Shown: piece after piece, positions 39,637 through 49,060 of the stretch | Position numbering within the stretch: position 1 is the first letter of the stretch | Layout of the letters: every line of letters starts with the position of its first letter | Source of the DNA: an uncultured SAR86 cluster bacterium | Lineage (GTDB): Bacteria; Pseudomonadota; Gammaproteobacteria; Magnimaribacterales; Magnimaribacteraceae | Direction: 5' to 3' | Assembly (NCBI GenBank): GCA_902574355.1 | Contig: CACGNN010000005.1 | Location: 1 to 64,000 of the forward strand | Length of the DNA: 64,000 nt | Made by a program: the position numbers and the translations under genes | The notes under the pieces: model-generated | Databases searched by the model: none | What the model saw: only the letters and a program-made list of their open reading frames with translations | What the model was told of the DNA's origin: nothing

Positions 39637-40548
39637 ATGGCTGAAATATCGCTAGAACAAATGCTACAAGCGGGTGTCCACTTCGGGCATCAAACCAAAT
39701 ATTGGAACCCAAAAATGGATCAATACATTTTTGGTGTCAGAAATAAGATTCACATCATCAACCTAGAGCATACGGTAGAAATGATTAAACCAGCCTTAAA
39801 GTTTATTGAGGGGGTCGCTGCTAAAAATAACAAAATTCTTTTCGTGGGGACGAAAAGAACAGCAACAGATATAATCAAAAACGAAGCAATTAGATGTTCC
39901 ATGCCATATGTAAATGAAAGATGGTTAGGGGGTATGCTTACTAACTATAAAACCATAAGATCTTCTATCACTAGGCTAGAAAACCTTTTAAGACAAAAGG
40001 AAGATGGAACATTCAGCAAACTAACTAAAAAAGAAGGTTTAAAGATACAACGCGACATCGACAGGTTAGAAAAATCTATTGGAGGAGTGACTGAAATGGG
40101 CGGCTTACCGGACGCTTTATTCATAATTGATGTTAAAAGAGAGTCTATTGCAGTAACTGAGGCAAGTAAAATGGGTATCCCTATTGTGGGTATCGTGGAC
40201 TCAAATAGTAATCCTGAAGGTATTGATTATGTTGTACCAGGTAATGATGATTCTATAAGATCAATTGCTCTTTTCACAGAAGCTGTTGCAGATGCTTGCT
40301 TGAAAGGCTCTGAAGCGGCCACTGGACTTAAGCAGGATGAACCTCAATCGGGACCTGCAATTGTTCGTAAAGTTGACAATAATGAAACTAGAGAAGAATC
40401 ACCACAGAAAGATACCGAAGTGTCTGACTCAATGTCTAATGAAGAAGATGCTGACGAATCCCAAGAAAAACAAGAACCCTCAGATGATACAACAGCAAAA
40501 TTAGACACTTCTGAAGAAGATAATAAAGAAGTAAAGGATGAGGAGTAA
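39637..40548 (+). CDS. rpsB: 30S ribosomal protein S2 with acidic C-terminal extension
   Basis: S2 binds the 30S head-body junction and joins late in assembly; it is needed for S1 binding. Residues 1-231 form a normal S2: [55 protein letters not shown]. From about residue 232 a 72-residue tail follows, absent in E. coli S2 (241 residues). The last 54 residues hold 23 Asp or Glu and 6 Lys or Arg, low in hydrophobic residues and so likely disordered. A strong TGAGGAGAG site precedes the ATG. tsf starts two bases after the stop. Confidence 0.96.
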   Translation: MAEISLEQMLQAGVHFGHQTKYWNPKMDQYIFGVRNKIHIINLEHTVEMIKPALKFIEGVAAKNNKILFVGTKRTATDIIKNEAIRCSMPYVNERWLGGMLTNYKTIRSSITRLENLLRQKEDGTFSKLTKKEGLKIQRDIDRLEKSIGGVTEMGGLPDALFIIDVKRESIAVTEASKMGIPIVGIVDSNSNPEGIDYVVPGNDDSIRSIALFTEAVADACLKGSEAATGLKQDEPQSGPAIVRKVDNNETREESPQKDTEVSDSMSNEEDADESQEKQEPSDDTTAKLDTSEEDNKEVKDEE

Positions 40549-40550
40549 TT

Positions 40551-41408
40551 ATGAGTGCTATTTCAGCTTCACAAGTTAAAGAATTAAGAGAAAAAACGGG
40601 TCTAGGTCTAATGGACTGTAAAAAAGCTTTGGAAGAAGCAAATGGAGATATAGATTTAGCAATAGAAGAGTTAAGAAAAACTAGTGGCATAAAAGCAAGT
40701 AAAAAGTCTGGTAGGTCAGCTGCAGATGGTTTAATTGGTATTACTAAGAAAGATAAAGAGTTTTTTATGATCGAAGTGAATTGCGAAACTGATTTTGTTG
40801 CAAGAGATGACTCATATATAAATTTCACAAAAGAAACTCTTGATACTTATTCTAACAATCCCTCACACTCATTAGAGCAACTTTTAGAAAGTGGCGTAGA
40901 AGATAATAGAGAAAAATTAGTTCAGAAATTAGGTGAGAATATCGTAGTTAGAAGACTGGCTAAAAGCGATGCATCATCTATTAGCGGTTCCTACTTACAT
41001 AGTAATCATAAAATTGGATGTATTGTCTCTTTAGAGGGTGGAGATGAAGCCCTTGCAAATGATATAGCTATGCACGCTGCTGCAACTGATCCTATGGCAG
41101 TTTCTCCTTTGGATATCCCACAAGAGACAGTAGATAAAGAAAGAGAAATATTTAAAGCTCAATCAGAAGAGTCTGGTAAACCTCCAGAAATTATCGAAAA
41201 AATGATTGAAGGTAAAATATCAAAATTCTTAGCTGAAGTTAGCTTAACCGAGCAAGATTTTGTCAAAGACCCCAATGTCAAAATAAGTAAACTATTGGCT
41301 GATAATAATGCTAGTATTTTAAGCTTTACAAGATACGAAGTTGGAGAGGGTATTGAGGTGGAAAAAGTAGATTTTGCTAGTGAAGTAATGTCTCAGATCG
41401 AAGGCTAA
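40551..41408 (+). CDS. tsf: Elongation factor Ts
   Basis: EF-Ts exchanges GDP for GTP on EF-Tu. The 285-residue protein begins AISASQVKELREKTGLGLMD, has MDCKKALEEANGDIDLAIEELRK near residue 22, and the core FMIEVNCETDFVARDDSY, where the TDFVARD loop contacts EF-Tu. It is co-transcribed with rpsB. Its partner EF-Tu is not encoded in this window. Confidence 0.97.
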   Translation: MSAISASQVKELREKTGLGLMDCKKALEEANGDIDLAIEELRKTSGIKASKKSGRSAADGLIGITKKDKEFFMIEVNCETDFVARDDSYINFTKETLDTYSNNPSHSLEQLLESGVEDNREKLVQKLGENIVVRRLAKSDASSISGSYLHSNHKIGCIVSLEGGDEALANDIAMHAAATDPMAVSPLDIPQETVDKEREIFKAQSEESGKPPEIIEKMIEGKISKFLAEVSLTEQDFVKDPNVKISKLLADNNASILSFTRYEVGEGIEVEKVDFASEVMSQIEG

Positions 41409-41966
41409 ATGTTAAACGAAATTGTAGAAGATGCCGAGTTGGGCATGGAAAAGAGTTTGAATGCTTTAGACGCAGCATTCAAAAAGATCCGAACTGGAAG
41501 AGCAGCGCCATCTTTACTCGATAGTATCAAGGTAGATTATTACGATAAGCTTACTCCTCTAGCGCAGGTGGCTAGCATAAGCATAGAAGATGCAAAAACT
41601 CTGGCTATAGTTCCATGGGAGAAGGGTGTTGTGCAGCAGATAGAAAAAGCAATCTCTGAATCTGATCTCGGTTTAAATCCGGCCACATCAGGAGATACCA
41701 TTCGGGTAATTTTGCCCGATCTTACAGAAGAAACCAGAAGGGATTTCATAAAAAAAGCCAAGGCTGAAGCAGAGAATGCAAAAGTATCAATTAGAAATGT
41801 AAGAAGAGAGGGTAATTCTCAATTAAAAGAATTCTTAAAAGAGAAGGAGATATCTCAAGATGAAGAAAGACAGGGAGAAGAATTAATCCAGAAATTAACA
41901 GATACTTTCGTTGAAAAAGTAGATTTAGCATTGAACTCTAAAGAAAAGGATCTCTTAGACTTCTAA
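41409..41966 (+). CDS. frr: Ribosome recycling factor
   Basis: RRF splits post-termination ribosomes together with EF-G. The 185-residue protein has the three-helix bundle with AFKKIRTGRAAPSLLDSIKV near residue 24, LAQVASISIEDAKTLAIVPWE, and the C-terminal KAKAEAENAKVSIRNVRREG-type sequence. It begins directly after the tsf stop with no gap. In most gammaproteobacteria pyrH (UMP kinase) lies between tsf and frr; it is missing here. Confidence 0.97.
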   Translation: MLNEIVEDAELGMEKSLNALDAAFKKIRTGRAAPSLLDSIKVDYYDKLTPLAQVASISIEDAKTLAIVPWEKGVVQQIEKAISESDLGLNPATSGDTIRVILPDLTEETRRDFIKKAKAEAENAKVSIRNVRREGNSQLKEFLKEKEISQDEERQGEELIQKLTDTFVEKVDLALNSKEKDLLDF

Positions 41967-41975
41967 TTTTTAAAA

Positions 41976-42701
41976 ATGGAAGGTAGTCAAACTGAAACCT
42001 TACCTAAACATGTTGCCATAATAATGGATGGCAATAACCGATGGGCATCAGAAAAAAATCTCCCCGGGGTTGCAGGACATAAAAAAGGTGTTGAAAGGGC
42101 AAGAGAGTCAGTTGAATATGCTGTCCAAAGAGGTCTATCTACACTCACGTTATTTGCTTTTAGTAGCGAGAACTGGGGCAGATCATCTGAAGAAGTTAAC
42201 CTGCTGATGCAGCTATTAAATAGTGCTCTTCAAGAAGAGGTACCTAATCTAATTAAAAATTCAGTCCAGCTGAGCTTTATAGGTGATTTGTCTCAATTTG
42301 ATCAGGAGCTTATAAAGCAGATGAAAGAATCAGAAAAATTAACTTATTGCGATACCGAAATAAAAAAATTGGATTTAGTTGTTGCTGCAAGTTATGGAGG
42401 AAGATGGGATATTGTCAATGCAATAAATAAACATCTAAATTCAGGATCAAATAAAGAACTTACTGAGGAAAGTTTTGACGAATTTCTATCAACATCAAAA
42501 TTTACTGATCCTGATTTATGCATTAGAACTGGCAATGAAGTTAGGGTAAGTAATTTTTTGTTATGGCAATTAGCTTATTCAGAATTATATTTCCCTGATG
42601 TGCTTTGGCCAGACTTTGATGATCAACACTTCGATAACGCACTCAAAGAATATTCAAAAAGATCAAGGCGTTTCGGAGATAAATCTAATTTTCAGTTATA
42701 A
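41976..42701 (+). CDS. uppS: Undecaprenyl diphosphate synthase (cis-prenyltransferase)
   Basis: UppS makes the C55 lipid carrier for peptidoglycan and O-antigen from farnesyl diphosphate and IPP. The 241-residue protein has the substrate loop AIIMDGNNRWASEKNLPGVAG-type sequence with the catalytic Asp near residue 18, GHKKGVERARESVEY, FSSENWGRSSEEV, and RTGNEVRVSNFLLWQLAYSE. In the last motif the usual RTGGE reads RTGNE. Order frr-uppS-cdsA is standard. Confidence 0.96.
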   Translation: MEGSQTETLPKHVAIIMDGNNRWASEKNLPGVAGHKKGVERARESVEYAVQRGLSTLTLFAFSSENWGRSSEEVNLLMQLLNSALQEEVPNLIKNSVQLSFIGDLSQFDQELIKQMKESEKLTYCDTEIKKLDLVVAASYGGRWDIVNAINKHLNSGSNKELTEESFDEFLSTSKFTDPDLCIRTGNEVRVSNFLLWQLAYSELYFPDVLWPDFDDQHFDNALKEYSKRSRRFGDKSNFQL

Positions 42702-42703
42702 AG

Positions 42704-43519
42704 ATGCTAAAACAAAGGTTACTTAGTGCTTTTATAATAATAGTTGGAATCAGCCTTCTTATACTTTTATTAAATAACCAATACTTAACATATCTTGTTG
42801 CCTTAATCTCATCCATCTCTCTTTGGGAATTCTTGAAGGTTAGGTTAACAAATGCCGTTTCTCTCTTAGGAATATCCCTTTTCCTAATTTTGATGTTTGT
42901 TTCTTTTTCACCTTTCTTTAGTTATTTATTTATCACTCTGAGTGTAATTACGTACTTTTTATCCTCAATTCTTATCTTAAGTTTTCCTTTGAATAAGACT
43001 TTCCTAAAACGATCTATGGTTTGGAGTTTATTTGGATTTGTTATCCATCTTGGATTCTTTGCATCCTTAGTTCAGATTATTTCTAACAATAATCTACAAT
43101 CAACATTTCTTGAAATAGAAAGTGGAAAATTTTTAATATTTTATATTGTTTTAGTTGCCATTCTCATGGACTCTATTGCATTTTTTGCTGGTAAAAGTTT
43201 TGGTAAAAGACCTTTTATAACAAATGTTAGCCCAAATAAGACTCTTGAGGGTTTTATGGCTGCAATTATTGCTACACCTCTTCTTTTATCGACCATATCT
43301 TTCAAGATTTTCAATTTACCATTCGTTTTGGGCTTATGTATATTGGTGATAGTTTCTTTATATTCTGTTTTAGGAGATGCTTTTGCTAGCATGATGAAGC
43401 GGGTAGTGGAAGTGAAGGATTATTCTAATTTGATTCCAGGACATGGTGGCCTTTTCGATCGCTTAGACAGCCATATTGCAGTTTTTCCTTGTTTTGTTTT
43501 TTTATTGAATATAGTTTAA
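42704..43519 (+). CDS. cdsA: Phosphatidate cytidylyltransferase
   Basis: CdsA makes CDP-diacylglycerol, the precursor of bacterial phospholipids, in the inner membrane. The 271-residue protein is hydrophobic with several membrane segments and has the CDS signature near the end, SMMKRVVEVKDYSNLIPGHG, then GLFDRLDSH. The earlier FFAGKSFGKRPFI and NVSPNKTLEGFMAA motifs also match. The second half is well conserved; the first is variable, as usual. It lies two bases after uppS and before dxr. Confidence 0.94.
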   Translation: MLKQRLLSAFIIIVGISLLILLLNNQYLTYLVALISSISLWEFLKVRLTNAVSLLGISLFLILMFVSFSPFFSYLFITLSVITYFLSSILILSFPLNKTFLKRSMVWSLFGFVIHLGFFASLVQIISNNNLQSTFLEIESGKFLIFYIVLVAILMDSIAFFAGKSFGKRPFITNVSPNKTLEGFMAAIIATPLLLSTISFKIFNLPFVLGLCILVIVSLYSVLGDAFASMMKRVVEVKDYSNLIPGHGGLFDRLDSHIAVFPCFVFLLNIV

Positions 43520-43521
43520 AA

Positions 43522-44679
43522 ATGAAAAGTTTAGCTATTTTAGGTTCTACTGGCTCTGTTGGAAAATCAACTTTAGATGTCATAAGAGAAAATAAGGACG
43601 AATTTAAAATAGAATTACTCACAGCTAGAAATAATTTCCTCCTTATGGCAGAACAGTGTAAAGAATTTACTCCAAAATTCGTCTATCTAGAAAATAAAGA
43701 AGCCCAAAAATCCTTCCTGGATCAACTAGGAACCAATACTTCTCAACCGACTTTACTATCTGATGAGAAGGAATTAAATCAAATTATTGCCTCACAAGAT
43801 TTAGAAATAGTTGTTGCTGCTATGGTTGGAATAGTCGGATTAAAGCCTGTATTTCATGCAATAAAGCACGGAAAGCATATTTTATTAGCAAACAAGGAGT
43901 CTTATGTTGTAGCCGGAGAAATTTTAAATAAATTATCTAAAAAAACCGGCGCTACAATTTTTCCAATAGACAGCGAGCATAGTGCAATTCATCAATGCTT
44001 AATGGGAGTTAAAAATGAAGAATCAATATCACGGCTAATATTAACAGGATCGGGTGGTCCTTTTCTCAATAGAGACATTAACGACTTTAAGAATATAACT
44101 CCTAAAGAAGCAACTGCGCATCCTATTTGGAATATGGGTGATAAGATCTCGGTAGATTCATCAACTATGATGAATAAATGCTTAGAAATTATAGAAGCTA
44201 AATGGTTATTTGGATTTGACGATATAGATGTTCTTATCCATCCTGAAGGTATTATTCATTCCTTGGTTGAGTTTAAAGATAAATCTCTGATAGCCCAGCT
44301 CTCTATTCCAGATATGAAAATTCCAATAGCTTACGGTTTGGGTTTCCCTGAAAGAATCAATTCTGGTTGTGATTCACTTGATTTTGAAAAGATCAGCAAC
44401 CTTTCTTTTTTAAAGCCAGATTCAAAAAAATTTCCTTCATTAGTTCTTGCAAAGGATTGTATTAATTCTGGTGGAACAAGCTTTTCTACTTTAAATGCTG
44501 CAAATGAAGAGTGTGTAGCTTCCTTTTTAGAAGGTAGAATAGGCTACTTAGATATACATAAAATTATTTCAGAAGTTTTGGATAAATCAGATATAAAGAT
44601 GGTCGAAGAAATAGAAGATATTTTCGAAGCTGATATGCAATCTAGAGAGATGACTAAAGAACTTATAAATATAAATTAA
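43522..44679 (+). CDS. dxr: 1-deoxy-D-xylulose 5-phosphate reductoisomerase
   Basis: Dxr converts DXP to MEP, the first committed step of the non-mevalonate isoprenoid pathway that feeds UppS and IspB. The track begins at a TTG at 43489 inside cdsA; the ATG at 43522 (MKSLAILGSTGSVGKSTLDV) is the correct start and gives 385 residues. Motifs are the NADPH loop LGSTGSVGKSTL, ANKESYVVAGE, PIDSEHSAIHQCLMG with metal and substrate residues, and SVDSSTMMNKCLEIIEA. The stop overlaps the rseP start by one base. Confidence 0.97.
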   Translation: MKSLAILGSTGSVGKSTLDVIRENKDEFKIELLTARNNFLLMAEQCKEFTPKFVYLENKEAQKSFLDQLGTNTSQPTLLSDEKELNQIIASQDLEIVVAAMVGIVGLKPVFHAIKHGKHILLANKESYVVAGEILNKLSKKTGATIFPIDSEHSAIHQCLMGVKNEESISRLILTGSGGPFLNRDINDFKNITPKEATAHPIWNMGDKISVDSSTMMNKCLEIIEAKWLFGFDDIDVLIHPEGIIHSLVEFKDKSLIAQLSIPDMKIPIAYGLGFPERINSGCDSLDFEKISNLSFLKPDSKKFPSLVLAKDCINSGGTSFSTLNAANEECVASFLEGRIGYLDIHKIISEVLDKSDIKMVEEIEDIFEADMQSREMTKELININ

Positions 44680-46040
44680 TGGATATATTATTCACCATAT
44701 TTTCCTTTATTTTTCTTATAAGCATCATTGTGGGTATTCATGAGCTTGGCCATTTTTTAACTGCAAGATTTTGTAATATTCATGTTCTGAAGTTTAAGAT
44801 AGGCTTCGGTAAAGAATTATTTTCCTATAAAGATAATAAAGATTGTACATATTCATTCGGGATATTACCTTTAGGTGGTTATGTACAAATGTTAGGTGAA
44901 AATAATCCTGTTCAAGAGGGATCTGAAGGATCTTTTGTAAATAAAAAATCTTATCTTCAGGCTTCTCTAGGAGAGAGAGCTGCAGTAACAGTAGCAGGTC
45001 CAGTTGCTAATTTTATCCTTGCTGCCTTTGTCTATTTTTATTTAGCACTAGTTGGCACTACCCAACTTTCGTCTTTAATCGGTGAGGTTATTCCTGATAG
45101 TCTCTCTAAAGAATACGGCATTTCAGTTAGTGACAAGATAGTTCAGATAGATAACGAAACTGTCACGGTATTTAATGATATAAACTTTATACTTTCAAAG
45201 AGGGTAGGAGATACTGGAGTTATTAATATTAAATATATTAGAGAAGGCCAGGAAAGAACAGCTTTGTTACCAATAGACAATTGGTTATCAGATAATGATC
45301 AAATTGCTCCAAGTCAAGCCTTAGGACTTCAGCCGTTTCTTCCTGCGATAGTCGGTAAACTCCAAGAAGATGGCCCTGCACTTAAGTACGGTATAAAAGA
45401 AGGAGACTTGATACAAGCCATAAATGGTAAAGATGTTTCAACTTGGCAAGAATTATCGAGAATTCTTAGCCTTTTGCCTAATCAGCTTATTGAGATTAAA
45501 GTACTGAGAGGTCAAGAATCGAAAATACTGATGCTTGAGAGTTCAAGTTTTATCGATAAGACAGGAGTTCAAAAGGGCAGGATAGGTATACTTGCTTCTA
45601 ATAATTTTAATGATTGGCCTTCAGATTTTGTGGTTGAAAAAAAAGAAAACTTCTTTCCAGCCTTATTAGTTGGTGTTGAGGACACCTATAGATATACGAT
45701 TTTGATTATTACTTCAATAGGCAAGATGTTAAGCGGATCAATATCAGCTGATAACCTTGGAGGTCCAATACAGATTTCAGTGCTTGCGGGATCTGCTGCC
45801 AAGGCAGGATATGTTACTTTTTTGTCAATGGTGGCATTATTGAGTATCAATCTCGGACTATTGAATCTTTTGCCAATACCTATCTTAGATGGCGGGCAAT
45901 TGCTAATGATTGCTATAGAAAAAGTTAAAGGGTCTCCCGTTTCAGATATTGCAATTGAATATTCTATGCGAATTGGATTAGTTCTCGTAGTAAGTTTAAT
46001 GATATTTGCCTTTGCAAACGATATTGCAAGGTTGATCTAG
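44679..46040 (+). CDS. rseP: Site-2 protease RseP (RIP metalloprotease)
   Basis: RseP is an inner-membrane zinc protease that cleaves anti-sigma-E factor and signal peptide remnants. The 453-residue protein has the zinc motif HELGH at residues 21-25 in the first membrane helix, two PDZ domains (around residues 120-200 and 215-300), and the third conserved motif NLLPIPILDGGQLL near residue 400. It starts within the dxr stop. Neighbours bamA and skp are envelope genes, as in other gammaproteobacteria. Confidence 0.96.
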   Translation: MDILFTIFSFIFLISIIVGIHELGHFLTARFCNIHVLKFKIGFGKELFSYKDNKDCTYSFGILPLGGYVQMLGENNPVQEGSEGSFVNKKSYLQASLGERAAVTVAGPVANFILAAFVYFYLALVGTTQLSSLIGEVIPDSLSKEYGISVSDKIVQIDNETVTVFNDINFILSKRVGDTGVINIKYIREGQERTALLPIDNWLSDNDQIAPSQALGLQPFLPAIVGKLQEDGPALKYGIKEGDLIQAINGKDVSTWQELSRILSLLPNQLIEIKVLRGQESKILMLESSSFIDKTGVQKGRIGILASNNFNDWPSDFVVEKKENFFPALLVGVEDTYRYTILIITSIGKMLSGSISADNLGGPIQISVLAGSAAKAGYVTFLSMVALLSINLGLLNLLPIPILDGGQLLMIAIEKVKGSPVSDIAIEYSMRIGLVLVVSLMIFAFANDIARLI

Positions 46041-46042
46041 TT

Positions 46043-48451
46043 ATGAAAATACACATTAAAGTATTTTTTATCTTATTATTGGCAGGTCTTTTTCAAGCCC
46101 AAACTATCAGTTCCGAAGAAGAGTGGGTTGTTAGTGATATTAGAATCAGCGGTTTGCAGAGAGTTTCAGCAGGAAGTGTATTTAACGTTATGCCAATTGC
46201 TGTTGGTGATACTGTCAATGTTTATGACCTCCAAACTACTGCAAAGACGATATTTAAGACAGGCCAATTTGATGATATTCAACTCGGCCGCGAAGCAAAT
46301 ACTTTAATAATAAGTTTAGTAGAAAGACCTTCAATAGCATCCATAGATCTTGATGGAAACAAGGCTTTGAAAACTGAAGATCTGCTAAAAGGATTAGATG
46401 ATGCAGGACTTTCAGAAGGCCAGGTTTTTAAAAGGTCGATTGTAAATAGTTTGGCATTAGAAATTCAAAGGCAATATGTTTCTCAAGGTCGTTATGGCGC
46501 AAAGGTTGAAGTTACAAGTGAGGATGAGCCTAGAAACAGGGTATCTTTGAATATTGAAATAGATGAGGGAGAAGTAGCTGAGATAAAAAATATCAATGTG
46601 ATAGGTAATCTATCCTTTTCTGATGAAGATATTTTACAAGATTTTGAGCTAACCACCGGTGGATGGTTCTCTTTTTTTACAAATGACAATCGATATTCAA
46701 GAGAGAAATTAAAGGGTGATATTGAATCTCTCGAGTCATTTTACAAAAATAGAGGTTATGTTGAATTTAGTTTAGAAAGTTCTCAAGTAAGCGTTTCGCC
46801 CGATAAATCTGGCGTTTTTATTACACTTAATATTTCCGAAGGAACAACTTATGATGTTAATGAAATCAAGATAGTTGGAGACCTACCTATTGAAGAAGAA
46901 GTTCTTAAATCGCTTATTTTGATTAGAAAAGGAGAGCGTTTTAATCAGTATTTAGTTACAGAAACAGAAGAGATTTTTAAAAATATACTAGGTAATGAAG
47001 GGTATAGTTTCGCTGAAGTGCGCGGTGTCCCTGATGTAAATGAAGATTCAGGAAATGTAGATTTAACATTTTATGTAGATTCTCAACAAAGAACATACGT
47101 TAGACGCATTATCTTTAAAGGAAATAAGAGAACACATGACGTAGTGCTAAGAAGAGAAATGAGACAAATGGAGGGGGCCTGGGCATCCAATAATCTCATA
47201 GAAAATTCAAAGTTAAGACTCGAGAGGTTAGGATTCTTTAAAGAAGTTGAATCAGAGACTATACCTGTTCCTGGAGTTAACGATCAGATCGATGTTGAGT
47301 TCACAGTTGAAGAGGAATTTTCAGGATCAATCGGAGGTAGTTTAGGATATGGAGCTTATGGCTTAGTTCTAGGTCTCAATTACAATGAAAATAATGCTTT
47401 TGGAACAGGGCGAGCAATTGGCATAGGTATTAATGATAGCACCTGGCAACGTAGCTACTCTTTTAGCTATGGGGAGCCATATTTCAATATAGATGGAGTG
47501 AGCAGAGGTTATAGTGCTTATTTTAGAGAGTCTGACTATGGTCAATTTAATATTGCAAGTTATACATCTGATTCTTTTGGAGCAGGCATACAATTTGGTC
47601 TGCCAATAAGTGATATTGAGAGAATAGGGCTCAACTTAAATTACGATAATACAAGTATAGATACTGGTTCTACACCTGCATCGCAGATTCTAGCTTTCAC
47701 CCAATCTGAAGGTACTAAATTTGAAGTATTCAAGACCCAATTCATCTGGTCAAGAGTTACCTTGAATAGGGGTCTATTTCCTACTGCAGGCCAATCTCAA
47801 TCTTTCGCCCTCCAAGTTGCTGTTCCAGGGAGTTCCTTGACATACTCTAAACTCACCTATAGACATAAATATTTCCGACCAATTTTTGATGGAAGATTTG
47901 TACTAGGATTTAGAGGTGAGCTTGGAGTATTAGAGGCTTATGGAGATACAGAAGTAGCTCCTTTCTTTGAGCATTATTATTCTGGTGGAATTAGTTCAGT
48001 TAGAGGCTTTAAGCAAAATACCCTTGGTCCCAGGGCTATACCCTCACAGTTTTACCTAGATAATGAAGGTAATCCTATAATTGGCGAAGATGGCAATCCG
48101 GTTGCAAATCCTTATTCATATTATAGAGATGATAGGTCAATAGGAGGAGCTTACTTAGTAGAAGGTGGTTTCGATTTTATATTTAAGCTACCTTTCATTG
48201 AGGACCAAAGATCAATGCGTAGCTCTTTCTTTGTGGATGTCGGAAATGTATTTTCTAAGGACTGTGGATTCGATCAATCTAACGTAAATTGCAGCGAACT
48301 CGACTTAGGGGAGTTGAGGTATTCTTATGGAGTTGGAGTGACTTGGATAACTCAGTTGGGCCCAATGTCTCTTGCTATTGCAGCTCCTTCAAATGAAGGC
48401 CCTTTAGATGAAACAGAAAATTTTCAATTTGAAATCGGGACGCAATTTTAA
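46043..48451 (+). CDS. bamA: Outer membrane protein assembly factor BamA
   Basis: BamA is the central barrel of the BAM complex that inserts beta-barrel proteins into the outer membrane. The 802-residue precursor has an N-terminal signal (KVFFILLLAGLFQAQTISS), five POTRA domains in roughly residues 25-420, and a 16-strand barrel with the L6 motif GGISSVRGFKQNTLGPR near residue 640. It ends with FEIGTQF, an aromatic C terminus fit for barrel insertion. The order rseP-bamA-skp-lpxD matches E. coli. BamE is at 34154. Confidence 0.97.
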   Translation: MKIHIKVFFILLLAGLFQAQTISSEEEWVVSDIRISGLQRVSAGSVFNVMPIAVGDTVNVYDLQTTAKTIFKTGQFDDIQLGREANTLIISLVERPSIASIDLDGNKALKTEDLLKGLDDAGLSEGQVFKRSIVNSLALEIQRQYVSQGRYGAKVEVTSEDEPRNRVSLNIEIDEGEVAEIKNINVIGNLSFSDEDILQDFELTTGGWFSFFTNDNRYSREKLKGDIESLESFYKNRGYVEFSLESSQVSVSPDKSGVFITLNISEGTTYDVNEIKIVGDLPIEEEVLKSLILIRKGERFNQYLVTETEEIFKNILGNEGYSFAEVRGVPDVNEDSGNVDLTFYVDSQQRTYVRRIIFKGNKRTHDVVLRREMRQMEGAWASNNLIENSKLRLERLGFFKEVESETIPVPGVNDQIDVEFTVEEEFSGSIGGSLGYGAYGLVLGLNYNENNAFGTGRAIGIGINDSTWQRSYSFSYGEPYFNIDGVSRGYSAYFRESDYGQFNIASYTSDSFGAGIQFGLPISDIERIGLNLNYDNTSIDTGSTPASQILAFTQSEGTKFEVFKTQFIWSRVTLNRGLFPTAGQSQSFALQVAVPGSSLTYSKLTYRHKYFRPIFDGRFVLGFRGELGVLEAYGDTEVAPFFEHYYSGGISSVRGFKQNTLGPRAIPSQFYLDNEGNPIIGEDGNPVANPYSYYRDDRSIGGAYLVEGGFDFIFKLPFIEDQRSMRSSFFVDVGNVFSKDCGFDQSNVNCSELDLGELRYSYGVGVTWITQLGPMSLAIAAPSNEGPLDETENFQFEIGTQF

Positions 48452-48511
48452 ATTCTCTTAATGCTACTAAATTAGCTTACAAAACTGTAGAATTCGACGA
48501 CAGGTTACTTA

Positions 48512-49054
48512 ATGGGAAAAACTATGAAATTTTTTAAAACTTTATTTGCCGTGCTTACGGCATCCTTTTTTACTTTTACTCTTCAGTCGGCTGATTTAAA
48601 TATAGCCACTCTAGATCCTCAAGCAGCTTTATTTAGTACTAATGTTGCAAAAAAAGAGCTTGAAGAATTGGAAAATTCAGACGAATGGAAAGAAGTTGTT
48701 GAAGAGCTTCAAGCGAAAGCAACTGAGGCTAGAGAGATCCAAGAAAGAACCCAAAAAGATGGTCCAACAATGTCTGATGAAGAAAAACAAGAGGCAGCAC
48801 AGAAATTTCAGTCTCTCCAGCAAGATATTAATTTTTTAAGAGAAAAAACTAATCAATTCAGGAATCAAACTCTTCAATTGCTTTCACAAGAACAGGCAGA
48901 AAAATTTCAAGTCATCGTCACTGAATTAATTAGAGCAAAAGGAATAACACTCTTAATAAACAGTGGAGCACAACAGCAAATACTTCTTCATGCAGATCAA
49001 AGCTACGATATTACTCAAGAAGTAATCGATGCTATGAATGAAAAAGAAGATTAA
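48512..49054 (+). CDS. skp: Periplasmic chaperone Skp/OmpH
   Basis: Skp is a trimeric periplasmic chaperone for outer-membrane proteins on the way to BamA. The 180-residue precursor has a signal peptide (KFFKTLFAVLTASFFTFTLQ) ending around QSA and a charged, helix-rich mature part that would form the tentacle. Two ATG starts are possible, 48512 and 48524, with similar ribosome binding sites; the second gives a more usual signal peptide. It sits between bamA and lpxD, which supports the assignment of this low-conservation family. Confidence 0.9.
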   Translation: MGKTMKFFKTLFAVLTASFFTFTLQSADLNIATLDPQAALFSTNVAKKELEELENSDEWKEVVEELQAKATEAREIQERTQKDGPTMSDEEKQEAAQKFQSLQQDINFLREKTNQFRNQTLQLLSQEQAEKFQVIVTELIRAKGITLLINSGAQQQILLHADQSYDITQEVIDAMNEKED

Positions 49055-49060
49055 TTTTTC

